DNA from: Streptomyces sp. NBC_01717
GTDB taxonomy: Bacteria > Actinomycetota > Actinomycetes > Streptomycetales > Streptomycetaceae
DNA length: 64,000 nt
Reading direction: 5' to 3'
Assembly: GCF_036248255.1 (NCBI RefSeq)
Contig: NZ_CP109178.1
Location: 6,593,501-6,657,500, forward strand
Shown: positions 29,033-38,110 of the stretch, in pieces
Layout of the letters: each line of letters begins with the position of its first letter
Numbering within the stretch: the first letter of the stretch is position 1
Made by a program: the position numbers and the translations under genes
Notes under the pieces: generated by a model
Told to the model about the DNA's origin: nothing
The model's input: only the letters and a program-made list of their open reading frames with translations
The model's database searches: none

Positions 29033-29938
29033 TCAGTGGGTTCCCGTCGTACGGGCCTCGGCTGCCAGGGCCGCGGGCGAGTGGGCGAGATAGTCGACGG
29101 CCTGCGCCGTACTGCCCTCCTGGGAGGGGTGGTAGGAGTGGCTCAGATAGCGCGGGATGGAGCGCAGCAGGGCAGGCGTGGAGGGCAGGGTGCCGCGCTT
29201 GCCGCTGTCGTAGAACGCCTTGAACGACGCCTTGCCGTCCAGCAGACTGGGGTCGTTCTCCATGAAGAAGCGGACACCGCGCTGCCAGAGGAAGACCAGG
29301 GCGGAGAAGGCCAGCCCCCAGGTGCGCACCCGGCGCCGGTAGCCGCCGTCGACATGCATGAAGACCTCGAAGGCCACCGAGCGGTGTTCGACCTCCTCCG
29401 CGCCGTGCCAGCGCAGCAGGTCCAGCATGGTGGGGTCGGCCCCCTTGCGGTCCAGGGCCTCGGAGTTCAGGATCCAGTCGCCGAGAAACGCCGTGTAGTG
29501 CTCGATCGCCGCGATGATCGCCACCCGCTCCATCAGCCACCACCTGCGGGCGCGCCCCGGCGGCAGCGTCCGGTCGCCGAGCAGCTTCTCGAAGAACCAG
29601 TCGACCTGTGCGGTGTACGGGGTCGGGTCGAGCCCGAGCTTCTTGAGGTGGGGGAGCACGTCGTCGTGGGCCTGGGAGTGCACGGCCTCCTGGCCGATGA
29701 ACCCGATCACGTCGCGTCGCAGCTGCTCGTCATGGATGTACGGAAGCACCTGCCGGTACACGTGGATGAACCAGCGCTCCCCGGCCGGGAGCAGCAGATG
29801 GAGCACATTCATCGTGTGCGTGCTGAAGGGGTCGCCCGGCACCCAGTGGAGGGGAGTCTTCTCCCAGGCGAACGAGACCTTGCGGGCCTTCAGCTCGGTT
29901 CGCTCCGACGCGACCGCCGCTGGCTGCGTGTTAGACAT
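29033..29938 (-). CDS. predicted diiron/metal-dependent protein (PF10118-like)
   Basis: A 301-residue, mostly helical protein. Carboxylate and His clusters fit a ferritin-like diiron site: IGQEAVHSQAH (about 74-84), ERVAIIAAIEHY (about 135-146) and GAEEVEHRSVAFE (about 172-184). Databases call this family metal-dependent hydrolase (PF10118, from memory), but the coupling to a ferredoxin reductase three bases downstream suggests an oxygenase or desaturase. Start ATG 29938 is chosen by the conserved N-terminus; the ribosome binding site is weak. First gene of a three-gene minus-strand operon. Confidence 0.75.
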   Translation of the reverse strand: MSNTQPAAVASERTELKARKVSFAWEKTPLHWVPGDPFSTHTMNVLHLLLPAGERWFIHVYRQVLPYIHDEQLRRDVIGFIGQEAVHSQAHDDVLPHLKKLGLDPTPYTAQVDWFFEKLLGDRTLPPGRARRWWLMERVAIIAAIEHYTAFLGDWILNSEALDRKGADPTMLDLLRWHGAEEVEHRSVAFEVFMHVDGGYRRRVRTWGLAFSALVFLWQRGVRFFMENDPSLLDGKASFKAFYDSGKRGTLPSTPALLRSIPRYLSHSYHPSQEGSTAQAVDYLAHSPAALAAEARTTGTH

Positions 29939-30181
29939 GTTGTCAATGTACTGACGGGTACGCGGGGGGAACAGGGGCGTGCAGCGAATTCCTGCAGGCG
30001 CGGACCGGTGGGTGACGGAGGGCGTTGTCCGTTGCGTTCGTCCCAGCGGCTGCCGGTAGTTCGCCCCGGACCGTGCCCGGTCGGCGGTTCGGCCGAAGCC
30101 GACGCGTACGCGTCGGGCCCGTGGCGGTCCTCCTCGGTGGAGGGCGCCACGGGCCCGGTTCAAACTGCGGTTCGGATCGGA

Positions 30182-30502
30182 TCAGCGGTGGTTGTGGCCC
30201 CAGCGGTCGTGGCCCCAGCGTCCGTGGTTGCGGTTGTCGTGGCCCCAGCGTCCGTGGTCACGGCGGTCGTGGCCCCAGCGTCCGTGGTCACGGCGGTTGT
30301 GGCCCCAGCGTCCGTCGTCCCAGCGGTTGTGGCCCCAGCGTCCGTCGTCCCGACGGTCGCCATCCCCGTGCCGACCGTCCTTGACCTGCACGGAGTGGGC
30401 AACGCCGACAGCGCTGGGGGCGGCGGCCTGAGCTGCGCCGGCACCACCCAGCACGACGACGGCGGCCACACAGACGGCGGCAGCGAAGCGTGGAACATGC
30501 AT
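30182..30502 (-). CDS. small secreted protein with HGRWGH repeats
   Basis: A 106-residue exported protein. Signal peptide about residues 1-27 (AQA cleavage), then a short spacer and a C-terminal half made of ten-residue units like RDHGRWGHDR, rich in His, Arg, Asp and Trp. AGGAG lies eight bases before the ATG at 30502. The repeat could bind metal or cell wall, but no family is recognised. The gene is alone, between the diiron operon and a large membrane protein gene. Confidence 0.7.
   Translation of the reverse strand: MHVPRFAAAVCVAAVVVLGGAGAAQAAAPSAVGVAHSVQVKDGRHGDGDRRDDGRWGHNRWDDGRWGHNRRDHGRWGHDRRDHGRWGHDNRNHGRWGHDRWGHNHR
30186..30357 (-). repeat. 30-bp-unit tandem repeat in the HGRWGH gene
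   Basis: Tandem imperfect units centred on GGCCCCAGCGTCCGTGGTC (plus strand), spaced 27-30 bases. They encode the ten-residue protein repeats. Units differ by point changes and one nine-base-shorter unit. Confidence 0.8.
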
Positions 30503-30880
30503 GGAAATCTCCTGTCGCAGCAGGCGGCGAAGCGCCTGCTCGGATTTGACCTCGCAACCGTCGCCCCCCGACGACCGATAACGACCGCGCCACGCGCTCC
30601 AAGACACCCGATCTGCTGCAATGCAGCCGGTAGTGGAACCGGGTCCTGTAGGCAATCCGTGGACCTCCGTTCGCCTCCCCCGTCCCCTCCCGTGTCCGTC
30701 GCCATCCGCCCTTCGGCACCCCGCCCCACCTGCTGGTTCTCGCCGAGGTATCGGGGGTGCGCCCGTGCGGCGGCGACTGCGCGCCCCGCTCTGCGGGCGC
30801 GCCGGACGGTCCGCCGCCGCGCGCCATTCGGCCGAGCAGAGGATCACGGCGTGCAGCACGGGAAGGGCACGGCGGCATGG
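30503..30880. other. intergenic region, no gene seen
   Basis: 378 bases between two minus-strand genes. It must carry the promoter of the HGRWGH gene, but I see no convincing -35/-10 pair, hairpin or small gene. Confidence 0.4.
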
Positions 30881-32851
30881 TCAGCGCAGGGCGCCGACCC
30901 GGCTCCCGTTCGCCAGCAGTCCGCTCAGCTGCGCCCGGTCGCCCGCCTGTGCCGGTACCGCGAGCAGATGCCCCTGCGCCCGGCCCCCCACCCCGCCGGA
31001 CGTCGTCAGCGACGCGAACTCCTCGCTGCCCGCCGCCAGTACGTACCACCGGCCGCCACGCGACTTCCACAGCACACCCGCCAGCACCCGCGGATCCCGC
31101 GCCCCGCAGGCCGGTGAATCCTCGGCGCGCGCCGCGACGGCTCCCGGCGACACCACACCGCCAGCGGCGGGCAACGTCGACGAGGCCTGGAACTGGGCGA
31201 GAACCCTGCTCCCCGTGCCCCGCCAGGTCTCCGCCCGGGTGCACAGCCACTGCGCGTAGCCGTTGCCCTCGGGCAGCCACTGCCGGGCGTACGGCCAGGA
31301 GTTCACCGACCGTACGCCGCGCGACCGGACCGCCGTCAGCAGACAGGCGGTCCGCGCCCAGCTCTCCCGCTCCGCCCGCCCGGACACGTCGTGCGGCGCC
31401 GACGGCGACCCCGAGGTCAGCCGGGCCGGGGCGAGTTCGCCGAGGTCCGTCAGCAGCCGGGTCGAGGTACCGGCGTGCATCTCGACGGCGGGCCAGGAGC
31501 GGCAGCGCGTGGCAGTTGCCGGGCTCGGCAGGGCATCCGTGACGCCGTTGCGGTCGCGGTGCAGCGCCCGTGCGGCCCGGGCGGGAGCGAGCAGATTCCG
31601 TACGGACACCCTGCGTACCCAGGGCGCGGTCAGATAGCGGACCGTGCGGGGCCCACGGCTCACGATCAGGGCGTCGGCGGAGGTCGCGTCCGCGCTGTCG
31701 ACCCGCGCGAAGTCGAGCGCCGCGCCCTGCGCCGGATCGGCGTTGCGTGCCTCCGCGTACCGCACGATGCGCAGCCCGTCGTAGAACAGCACGACGGAGG
31801 CCGTCCCCACCTCGCCGGCGTACAGCAGCTGCGGGGAGCCCATCGGTGGCCCGACCGGCGTGCCCGGCGTCGTCGACGACCGCACCGCTGTGCCGGGACG
31901 CGCCCAGACGGAGAGTGCGCGCCGCAGCAGTCGGGCGTCGTCGGTGCGGTCCCCGCGGGTGGGCCAGGCGGTGAAGTCGGTACGGGGCGAGCGCTGCCAG
32001 AAAGCCGGCGCCACACGTCGCAACGCCGCAGGTTTCAGGGCCTGTTCGGCCGCAGGGTTACGGGCGTACAGGGGCGCGGACGTCTGGTCCCGGCCCCAGC
32101 CGTTGCCGGGCAGACCCAGCAGCGCCCCGCACACCAGCAGTGCGGCGACCGCCGCCAGCGCAGCCTTCGCGTGCTGGCGGCGGCGCAGCAGATCCGGCGG
32201 GCGGGCCTGAAGGGAACAGGGGTCGAACTCCGTGGAGGCCAGCAGCGCGTACGGCGCCGCCACCGTGTCGGCCTCCATCAGCGCCGCCTGCGGGTCCGCC
32301 ACTCCGGCGGCGGCGAGCACCCGCCGTACCTCGCCGTCCGCGAGACCCTCCAGGCCGCGCAGGACGTGCGCCGCGCGCGCCGGTCCGGACAGCGCCGACA
32401 GTGCCTGGTCCAGGGCGAGTTCGTCCGCGCCGCCGGAGTGCGGGAACAGTCGCAGACCCCAGACCAGCGGCAGCAGCGGCGGCAGTTGGGCCCGTCGCGG
32501 CCACGCCGGCCGGCGCAGGGGGAGGCCCGCCTGCAGGGCGGTACGCAGTACCCGTTGCCGGATGAGCGCATACCCCGGGTCGACCCCGGTCGCACCGACG
32601 GGCCGGCGGGGGAGCGGGATGCCGTCCCCGGCGGCGAACGCCGTCCGGCGTCCCAGCGGCAGGGACCGCTGGGCGAGTGAGTGGGCGGTCAGCACGCGGC
32701 GGTTGCGGCCGAGGGAGGGCGGCAGTACGAGATAGCCGAGCCGGACCAGCCGCGGATAGTGCTCGACGAGCGCCGCTTCGGCCTGCTCCACATCGACCTG
32801 CTCGCCATCCACCGGGGCGGCGGCGGAAGGTACTTCTGGCAGTGGGCGCAC
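30881..32851 (-). CDS. membrane protein with sigma-factor-like N-terminal domain
   Basis: A 656-residue protein of unknown function. Residues about 25-60 (EAALVEHYPRLVRLGYL) look like sigma-70 region 2, and about 150-195 (ALSALSGPARAAHVLRGLEG) like region 4 of ECF sigma factors, though the DNA-contact residues are poorly conserved. One transmembrane helix (about 230-250) follows, then a ~400-residue extracytoplasmic part. The design is like a membrane-tethered degenerate sigma factor. Such proteins are conserved in Streptomyces as hypothetical. It is divergent from the lipoprotein gene at 32960. Confidence 0.65.
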   Translation of the reverse strand: MRPLPEVPSAAAPVDGEQVDVEQAEAALVEHYPRLVRLGYLVLPPSLGRNRRVLTAHSLAQRSLPLGRRTAFAAGDGIPLPRRPVGATGVDPGYALIRQRVLRTALQAGLPLRRPAWPRRAQLPPLLPLVWGLRLFPHSGGADELALDQALSALSGPARAAHVLRGLEGLADGEVRRVLAAAGVADPQAALMEADTVAAPYALLASTEFDPCSLQARPPDLLRRRQHAKAALAAVAALLVCGALLGLPGNGWGRDQTSAPLYARNPAAEQALKPAALRRVAPAFWQRSPRTDFTAWPTRGDRTDDARLLRRALSVWARPGTAVRSSTTPGTPVGPPMGSPQLLYAGEVGTASVVLFYDGLRIVRYAEARNADPAQGAALDFARVDSADATSADALIVSRGPRTVRYLTAPWVRRVSVRNLLAPARAARALHRDRNGVTDALPSPATATRCRSWPAVEMHAGTSTRLLTDLGELAPARLTSGSPSAPHDVSGRAERESWARTACLLTAVRSRGVRSVNSWPYARQWLPEGNGYAQWLCTRAETWRGTGSRVLAQFQASSTLPAAGGVVSPGAVAARAEDSPACGARDPRVLAGVLWKSRGGRWYVLAAGSEEFASLTTSGGVGGRAQGHLLAVPAQAGDRAQLSGLLANGSRVGALR

Positions 32852-32959
32852 GTTCAGCAGAACGAGCGAATCGTGCGATGGTCACTCCGGCGTACGGCCG
32901 CTGCTGTCCGATCCGGCCGTTCGGCCGCGCCGATGGGAGCGAAGGGGCACGATGGCCGG

Positions 32960-33472
32960 ATGGTGACGCAGTTGGAGATGCGACGAGGACGTGGTTCCGG
33001 GGCCGGTGGGTTCAAGGCCGGCAGGCTCGGGATCCGGGCGGCCGCGGCCGCCCTCGCGAGCCTGGCCCTTCTCACGGCCTGTTCGGCCGGCGGGAACGGC
33101 GACGACAAGCCGGACGTCCCGCCGACCGCGACCGGCAGCCTGGAGCAGCTGGCCACGAAGGCGCAGTGCAAGCCGAACATCCAGACCGACGCGCAGGAAC
33201 TGCGCCAGGCCAACTGCACGACGGACGACGGACGTTATGTGCTGGCCACCTTCGCCACCGACCGCGGGCAGCGCGAGTGGATCAACGAGGCCAACGACTA
33301 CGGCGGCTCGTACCTCGTCGGCCGGAAGTGGGTCGCCGTCGGCGAGCCGAACGTGGTCGCAGCGCTGCGCGGCCGGCTCGGGGGGACGGTGGAGACCGCC
33401 TCGCCGCACCACTCGGGGAGTAGTGGCAGTGGGGGGAGCGAGGGAGGGCACTCCGGTCACCACGGGAGCTGA
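32960..33472 (+). CDS. lipoprotein of unknown function
   Basis: A 170-residue exported protein. A long N-terminus is followed by a hydrophobic core and a lipobox (LLTACS, Cys at about 41). The mature part is a compact domain of about 80 residues with two Cys likely disulfide-bonded, then a Ser/Gly/His-rich tail. No family recognised. The start may instead be the ATG six codons in (MRRGRG). Confidence 0.65.
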   Translation: MVTQLEMRRGRGSGAGGFKAGRLGIRAAAAALASLALLTACSAGGNGDDKPDVPPTATGSLEQLATKAQCKPNIQTDAQELRQANCTTDDGRYVLATFATDRGQREWINEANDYGGSYLVGRKWVAVGEPNVVAALRGRLGGTVETASPHHSGSSGSGGSEGGHSGHHGS

Positions 33473-33512
33473 CCGCGCAGGTTGGAGGGGGTGGGGTGCT
33501 GCAGAGGGGGAA

Positions 33513-35066
33513 TCAGCGGCACTTGCGCCCGCCGTTGATGCAGCTCACCACCTTCTTCATCAGGTTGTCGTCGAAGACGTTGATGAAGTCACCGTGATCG
33601 GTGACGGGCTTGTGCAGCTGCTCCGGGAAGGAGTCGACGGCGAAGCCGGGGCCCGGCGGCACGTCGTACACGATGCGCTGGACCAGCTGCGGAATGGCTC
33701 TGAAGCCGTTCGGGCACCGACCGTTGTCCTGGGCGAAGGCGACATGGGTGCGGTGATTGGCGGAGTCGGTGTTCTGCCCGTCCCAGCAGCTCTGGAATGC
33801 GAACGAGCGGACCACCTGGCTGCCGTCCGGGCAGATCGGGTATTTGTCCTTGAGCTGCCGGTTCTCGAATCCGGTGCAGCTCCATGAGGCATTGGCGTTG
33901 GCGTCGCCGTTGGTGAATGCCTTGGCATCCCCGGTGATGATCCGCAGGAAGCGCGGCATCGCCGTGACCTTCCCGGTGGGATTGCCGACGAATTTCAGCG
34001 TGACCTGGGACGGAGTCTGGATCTCTCCGATGTTCTGGTCCTTGCCACCGCCGTCCGCGTCCGCGTCGTTCTCCGCCGTCCCGTTCTGCAGACGCAGGAC
34101 AGGCCAGTAGTAAGTGGACCTGTCACCCTGGTTCCGGCAACTGGTATCGCCATTGGCCAGATCGTCGTCGCTGGCGAAGGCGTCGTTGGCCTGATTGCCG
34201 ACGTAATCGTGCATATGGTGAGCGCCGTTGCTCACGCCGGGCGCGACGATGACATTGTCCGGGTTGAATTTGCCGTTCTCGTTACGCCCGCAGTCGGTGG
34301 TGAACGTACCGCGCGAGGCACCGCGGCGTTGGCGTGGCCTGTCGACATTCGGCTGCACGGACTGGATGTCGACGAAGTCTGACGCCTCGGGGCCGTTGCC
34401 CTGCTGCTCCTGACCGTTGTCGCCGTCCTGTCCACCGTCCTGGCCCTGACCCTGATCGTCGCCCTGGCCCTGGTCGGCACCCTGATCGCCGCCTTGGCCC
34501 TGGTCGGCACCCTGATCATTGCCCTGGCCGGCGTCCTGGCCGGCGTCCTGGCCCTGACTGTCGCCGGCCCCGTAGCCACCACCGTCATGGTTGCTGTCGT
34601 CGGCGCGCAGGCTGCACGGAGCCAGCCCGTCCAGTCCTTGCGGGCGGTCCGCGTTGCGCTCGACGGCGGTGGCGATGCGGTCGATACTCGCCGTCCGCTC
34701 GGCCTTCAGCGGACCCAGTACGGCATTCTCGGCAAGGTTGGGATCACGGGAGATCTCGTCCTTCCGATCCGCGAATTGCTGGTAGGCATCGGTGATCTGG
34801 GTATCCATGGCGGCCAGTTCGCGGTCGACCTCCCAGCGCGCCTCGTCGGGCACATCGGGAAGTTCGTTACCCACGTCGGGGCAGTCGATGGTGGACATCT
34901 GGGTGCCCGTATTCCACGTGCGGCCGGGAGGCGAGCCGGACGCCCCTTCTCCCGCCGAAGCGTAGACATTGACCGCGATCAAGCCACCTCCACCCAGAAT
35001 CAATGCGGCCGAGGCGACAATCGCCCGGTTGGCCAGCGTCGAACGTTTGCGTGATGTGCGTCCCAT
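33513..35066 (-). CDS. secreted DUF1996-domain protein
   Basis: A 517-residue exported protein. An N-terminal signal or anchor helix (about 18-36) precedes a helical segment, a long low-complexity linker of Gly-Gln-Asp repeats (about 170-230), and a C-terminal DUF1996 domain (about 270-500) with several paired Cys and the motif [12 protein letters not shown]1996 proteins are common in fungi and actinomycetes and some may act on carbohydrate, but none is firmly assigned. GAGGAG precedes ATG 35066. Confidence 0.75.
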   Translation of the reverse strand: MGRTSRKRSTLANRAIVASAALILGGGGLIAVNVYASAGEGASGSPPGRTWNTGTQMSTIDCPDVGNELPDVPDEARWEVDRELAAMDTQITDAYQQFADRKDEISRDPNLAENAVLGPLKAERTASIDRIATAVERNADRPQGLDGLAPCSLRADDSNHDGGGYGAGDSQGQDAGQDAGQGNDQGADQGQGGDQGADQGQGDDQGQGQDGGQDGDNGQEQQGNGPEASDFVDIQSVQPNVDRPRQRRGASRGTFTTDCGRNENGKFNPDNVIVAPGVSNGAHHMHDYVGNQANDAFASDDDLANGDTSCRNQGDRSTYYWPVLRLQNGTAENDADADGGGKDQNIGEIQTPSQVTLKFVGNPTGKVTAMPRFLRIITGDAKAFTNGDANANASWSCTGFENRQLKDKYPICPDGSQVVRSFAFQSCWDGQNTDSANHRTHVAFAQDNGRCPNGFRAIPQLVQRIVYDVPPGPGFAVDSFPEQLHKPVTDHGDFINVFDDNLMKKVVSCINGGRKCR

Positions 35067-35173
35067 GGAACTCCTCATGCTTCGAGGGAGAAGCGTGACG
35101 TTCCATACGGGTGTGGTTCGGGGGGTGTTCAGTGAAAGGGGAAGTTCGTAGAAATCTCCATTCGCAAAACGGG

Positions 35174-35707
35174 TCACATGGGGGCGGGAGTGAACGGGGC
35201 GAGCTGTGGGTCCATGGGTGCATCGACCATCCGGTTGGCCGGTGTCGACATCGTGTAGGCGCCGATACCGAGGACCACTTCGAGGGTGTTCTGCGGGGTG
35301 TACCCGTGTGCCAGGAAGCCCTGCAGTGCCTCGTCGTCGACCGTGCCCGCCGTCGCGACGACGGCAAGGGTGAACTGCCTTACCGCTTCAAGCCGTTCGT
35401 CCGGGAGCGACAGCGGCTTCTCCTCGCGCAGCGCGGCGATCAGGTCGGCGTCCGCGCCGATCGTGATGAGTTTGGCGGTGTGCATGGCCAGGCAGATGTG
35501 ACAGTCGTTGCGGGTGGCGACCGTCATGATCAGGGTCTCGCGGGAGAGTTGGTCCAGGGTGGCCGACTCGAAGATCGCGCTGATCTTCAGGAAGCCGTCG
35601 AGCAGACGGTTGAGGCGCTCCCCGGATGTTCTGGCAATAGATGGGACGTATTTCGTAGGCGCCCTTCCCGCTGGCCTCATCGTGCGGCAGCATGCGCACG
35701 TCGACAC
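35174..35707 (-). CDS. carboxymuconolactone decarboxylase/AhpD-like protein, N-terminus unclear
   Basis: A 177-residue frame containing the AhpD-type signature E-x11-C-x2-C-x3-H ([21 protein letters not shown], shown by Glu, the CHIC pair and His). These Cys form a redox-active peroxidase site in AhpD. The first 30 residues ([11 protein letters not shown]...) look unlike the family, while another frame over 35640-35720 has codon bias, so a frameshift or truncation at the 5' end is likely. It is divergent from the fucosidase gene. Confidence 0.55.
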   Translation of the reverse strand: MSTCACCRTMRPAGRAPTKYVPSIARTSGERLNRLLDGFLKISAIFESATLDQLSRETLIMTVATRNDCHICLAMHTAKLITIGADADLIAALREEKPLSLPDERLEAVRQFTLAVVATAGTVDDEALQGFLAHGYTPQNTLEVVLGIGAYTMSTPANRMVDAPMDPQLAPFTPAPM

Positions 35708-35748
35708 TCAAGAGATCCGACCAATGAGGTCGAGAATGGGAGGGAACC

Positions 35749-37440
35749 ATGGCACGACGTACCCGCGTGCTCAGTGCGCTCGCACTGGCTGCCGCGGCCG
35801 CGCTCGTTCCCGTGCAGGCCACCGCTCAGCAAGCCGCGCCGGCGGCCGGGCAGCAGCCCGGACACCGGGCCGCCGCACCACCGGGCACCCCGTGCGCCGC
35901 GCCCGTGAAGCCCGCTTCACAGATGGCCGTCGAGTCCTGCGACAGCCCCGAGCGGATCATCGAGAAGGCCGCGAACATTGTCCCCACCTCCGGCCAACTC
36001 GCGTGGCAGCAGCGGGAAGTCACCGCCTTCACCCACTTCGGCATGAACACCTTCACGGGCCGCGAATGGGGATCGGGTACCGAGGACGAGAAGCTCTTCG
36101 CCCCGAAGAGCATCGACGTCGACCAGTGGATGCGCGCCTACAAGGCGGCCGGTGCCGAGCAGGTCATGCTCACCGCCAAGCACCACGACGGGTTCGTCCT
36201 GTACCCGTCCCGCTACACCGACCACTCCGTCGAACTCAGCCCCGGCAGCCCCGATGTCGTCGGCGCCTACGTGAAGGCCGCCCGTAAGGCGGGCCTGAAG
36301 GTCGGCCTCTATCTCTCGCCCTCCGACGGCGCCGAACTCCCGCACGCCTGGCATGCCCAGTGGGTCGAGTCGATCCGCAAGAAGCAGACGGAGGGCAAGC
36401 CGCTGAGCCTGCCCGAACAGATGGCGTTGGAGGACGGCGACCGGGCACCCGCGGGCGAGGGCAGGTTCGGCAACGGCAGTGCCGTCACCGAGCGCACCAT
36501 CCCCACCCTCGTGCACGGCGACGACCGCGCCGCTGCGGTCAAGCGTCACAAGCTCCCCACCTTCACGGTGATGGCCGACGACTACGACGCGTACTACCTC
36601 AACCAGCTGTACGAAATCTTCACCCAGTACGGGCCGATCGAGGAGCTCTGGCTGGACGGCGCCAACCCCTGGTCCGGCTCCGGCATCACCCAGAAGTACA
36701 ACGTCAAGCAGTGGTTCGACATGGTCAAGGCGTTGTCGCCGAACACCGTCGTCTTCCAGGGCCCGCAGGGCGTGCGCTGGGTCGGCAACGAGGGCGGCAC
36801 CGCCCGTGAGACCGAGTGGAGCGTCACCCCACACGCCACCGACCCGTGGACCGGGCTCGGCAGTCTGCCCAACGACTCGACCGACGCCGACATCGGCTCC
36901 CGCGCCAGGATCCTCGACCCGACGACCAAGTACCTGCAGTGGTACCCGGCCGAGGCGGACGTCTCCATCCGGCCCGGATGGTTCTACCACCCGGAACAAC
37001 AGCCCAAGACTGCAGCGCAGTTGATGAATCTGTACGAGAAGAGCGTCGGCCGGAACGCCGCACTGCTGCTGAACGTGCCGCCCGACCGGGACGGCCGGAT
37101 CGCCGATGCGGACGTCGCGTCACTGACCGCCTTCGGCAAGGCGGTGCGCAGCACCTACGGCACCGATGTGCGACGCACGCAGGCTCCGGGGCCGTACACC
37201 TTCGACCGGGTCGCCGTCCGCGAGGACATCCGGCACGGGCAGCGGGTCGAGAAGTTCGCCGTGGAGGCCAGGATCGACGGCAGCTGGCAGCGGATCGCCG
37301 AGGGCACCACGATCGGCAACCGGCGTATCCTGCCGCTCGCCTCACCCGTCACCGCGACGGCGGTACGGGTCAAGGTCCTGGAGTCCCGGGCCACACCCCA
37401 CCTCGGGGCGACCACGCTGCACCTGAGTTCGACCGGATGA
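35749..37440 (+). CDS. secreted alpha-L-fucosidase, glycoside hydrolase family 29
   Basis: A 563-residue exported enzyme. Signal peptide about 1-27, GH29 barrel about 75-430 and a beta-rich C-terminal domain. FTHFGMNTFTGREWG and TAKHHDGFVLYPS are family motifs; the predicted nucleophile is Asp303 in ELWLDGANP. It would release fucose from glycans or glycoconjugates outside the cell. A GGGAGGGAA sequence precedes the ATG. No sugar transporter is adjacent. Confidence 0.88.
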   Translation: MARRTRVLSALALAAAAALVPVQATAQQAAPAAGQQPGHRAAAPPGTPCAAPVKPASQMAVESCDSPERIIEKAANIVPTSGQLAWQQREVTAFTHFGMNTFTGREWGSGTEDEKLFAPKSIDVDQWMRAYKAAGAEQVMLTAKHHDGFVLYPSRYTDHSVELSPGSPDVVGAYVKAARKAGLKVGLYLSPSDGAELPHAWHAQWVESIRKKQTEGKPLSLPEQMALEDGDRAPAGEGRFGNGSAVTERTIPTLVHGDDRAAAVKRHKLPTFTVMADDYDAYYLNQLYEIFTQYGPIEELWLDGANPWSGSGITQKYNVKQWFDMVKALSPNTVVFQGPQGVRWVGNEGGTARETEWSVTPHATDPWTGLGSLPNDSTDADIGSRARILDPTTKYLQWYPAEADVSIRPGWFYHPEQQPKTAAQLMNLYEKSVGRNAALLLNVPPDRDGRIADADVASLTAFGKAVRSTYGTDVRRTQAPGPYTFDRVAVREDIRHGQRVEKFAVEARIDGSWQRIAEGTTIGNRRILPLASPVTATAVRVKVLESRATPHLGATTLHLSSTG

Positions 37441-37462
37441 GCCGCCGGCCGGGGGTAGGGGC

Positions 37463-38110
37463 TCACCCCCGGTCGAGATAGGCCAGCACCGCAAGAACGC
37501 GGCGGTTGTCGTCGTCGGACGGCGGCAGGCCGAGCTTCCCGAAGATATTCGAGGTGTGCTTGGCCACCGCCCGCTCCGTGATCACCATCTTCGAGGCGAT
37601 CGCCGCGTTCGAACGGCCCTGAGCCATCAGCTCCATGACCTCCAGCTCGCGCGGCGTCAGCCCGCCCATCGGCTTGTCCTGCGCCCGTCGCGACAGCAGC
37701 TGCGAGATGACCTGCGGGTCCATCGCCGTGCCGCCGGCCGCGACCCTGCGTACCGCGTCGATGAACTGGTCGGCGTCGAATACCCGGTCCTTGAGCAGAT
37801 ATCCGATGGCCCCGTTGCCGTCCGCCAGCAGCTCGCGGGCGTACAACTGCTCCACATGCTGCGAGAGCACGAGCACCGGCAGCCCCGGCCGGGCCCTTCT
37901 GGCCGCCAGTGCGCACTGCAGGCCCTCGTCCGTGTGGGACGGCGGGAGCCGGACGTCGACCACGGCGACGTCCGGCTCCAACTCGGCGAGTGCCCTGGTC
38001 AGTTCCGGCCCGGTCTCGACGGCTGCCGCGATCTCGAAGTCGTACGCCTGCAGCATCCGGACCAGACCGTCACGCAGCAGGAAGAGATCTTCGGCTAGGA
38101 CAACTCGCAA
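37463..38110 (-). CDS. NarL/LuxR-family response regulator
   Basis: A 215-residue response regulator: receiver domain with phospho-acceptor Asp52 in VVDVRLP, and a C-terminal LuxR helix-turn-helix (LTPRELEVMELMAQGRSN, about 151-168, onward). It starts inside the end of the kinase gene (16-base overlap), so the pair is co-translated. The target may be the divergent MMPL transporter gene at 39603. Confidence 0.92.
   Translation of the reverse strand: MRVVLAEDLFLLRDGLVRMLQAYDFEIAAAVETGPELTRALAELEPDVAVVDVRLPPSHTDEGLQCALAARRARPGLPVLVLSQHVEQLYARELLADGNGAIGYLLKDRVFDADQFIDAVRRVAAGGTAMDPQVISQLLSRRAQDKPMGGLTPRELEVMELMAQGRSNAAIASKMVITERAVAKHTSNIFGKLGLPPSDDDNRRVLAVLAYLDRG

Noticed and set aside
30186..30357. 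Repeat array looked at as a CRISPR.
   Set aside because: Units are contiguous, without unique spacers, and lie in frame in a coding gene.
28253..31117. A long plus-strand frame across the reductase, diiron and repeat-protein genes.
   Set aside because: It runs through three supported genes in antisense and has no recognisable domain.
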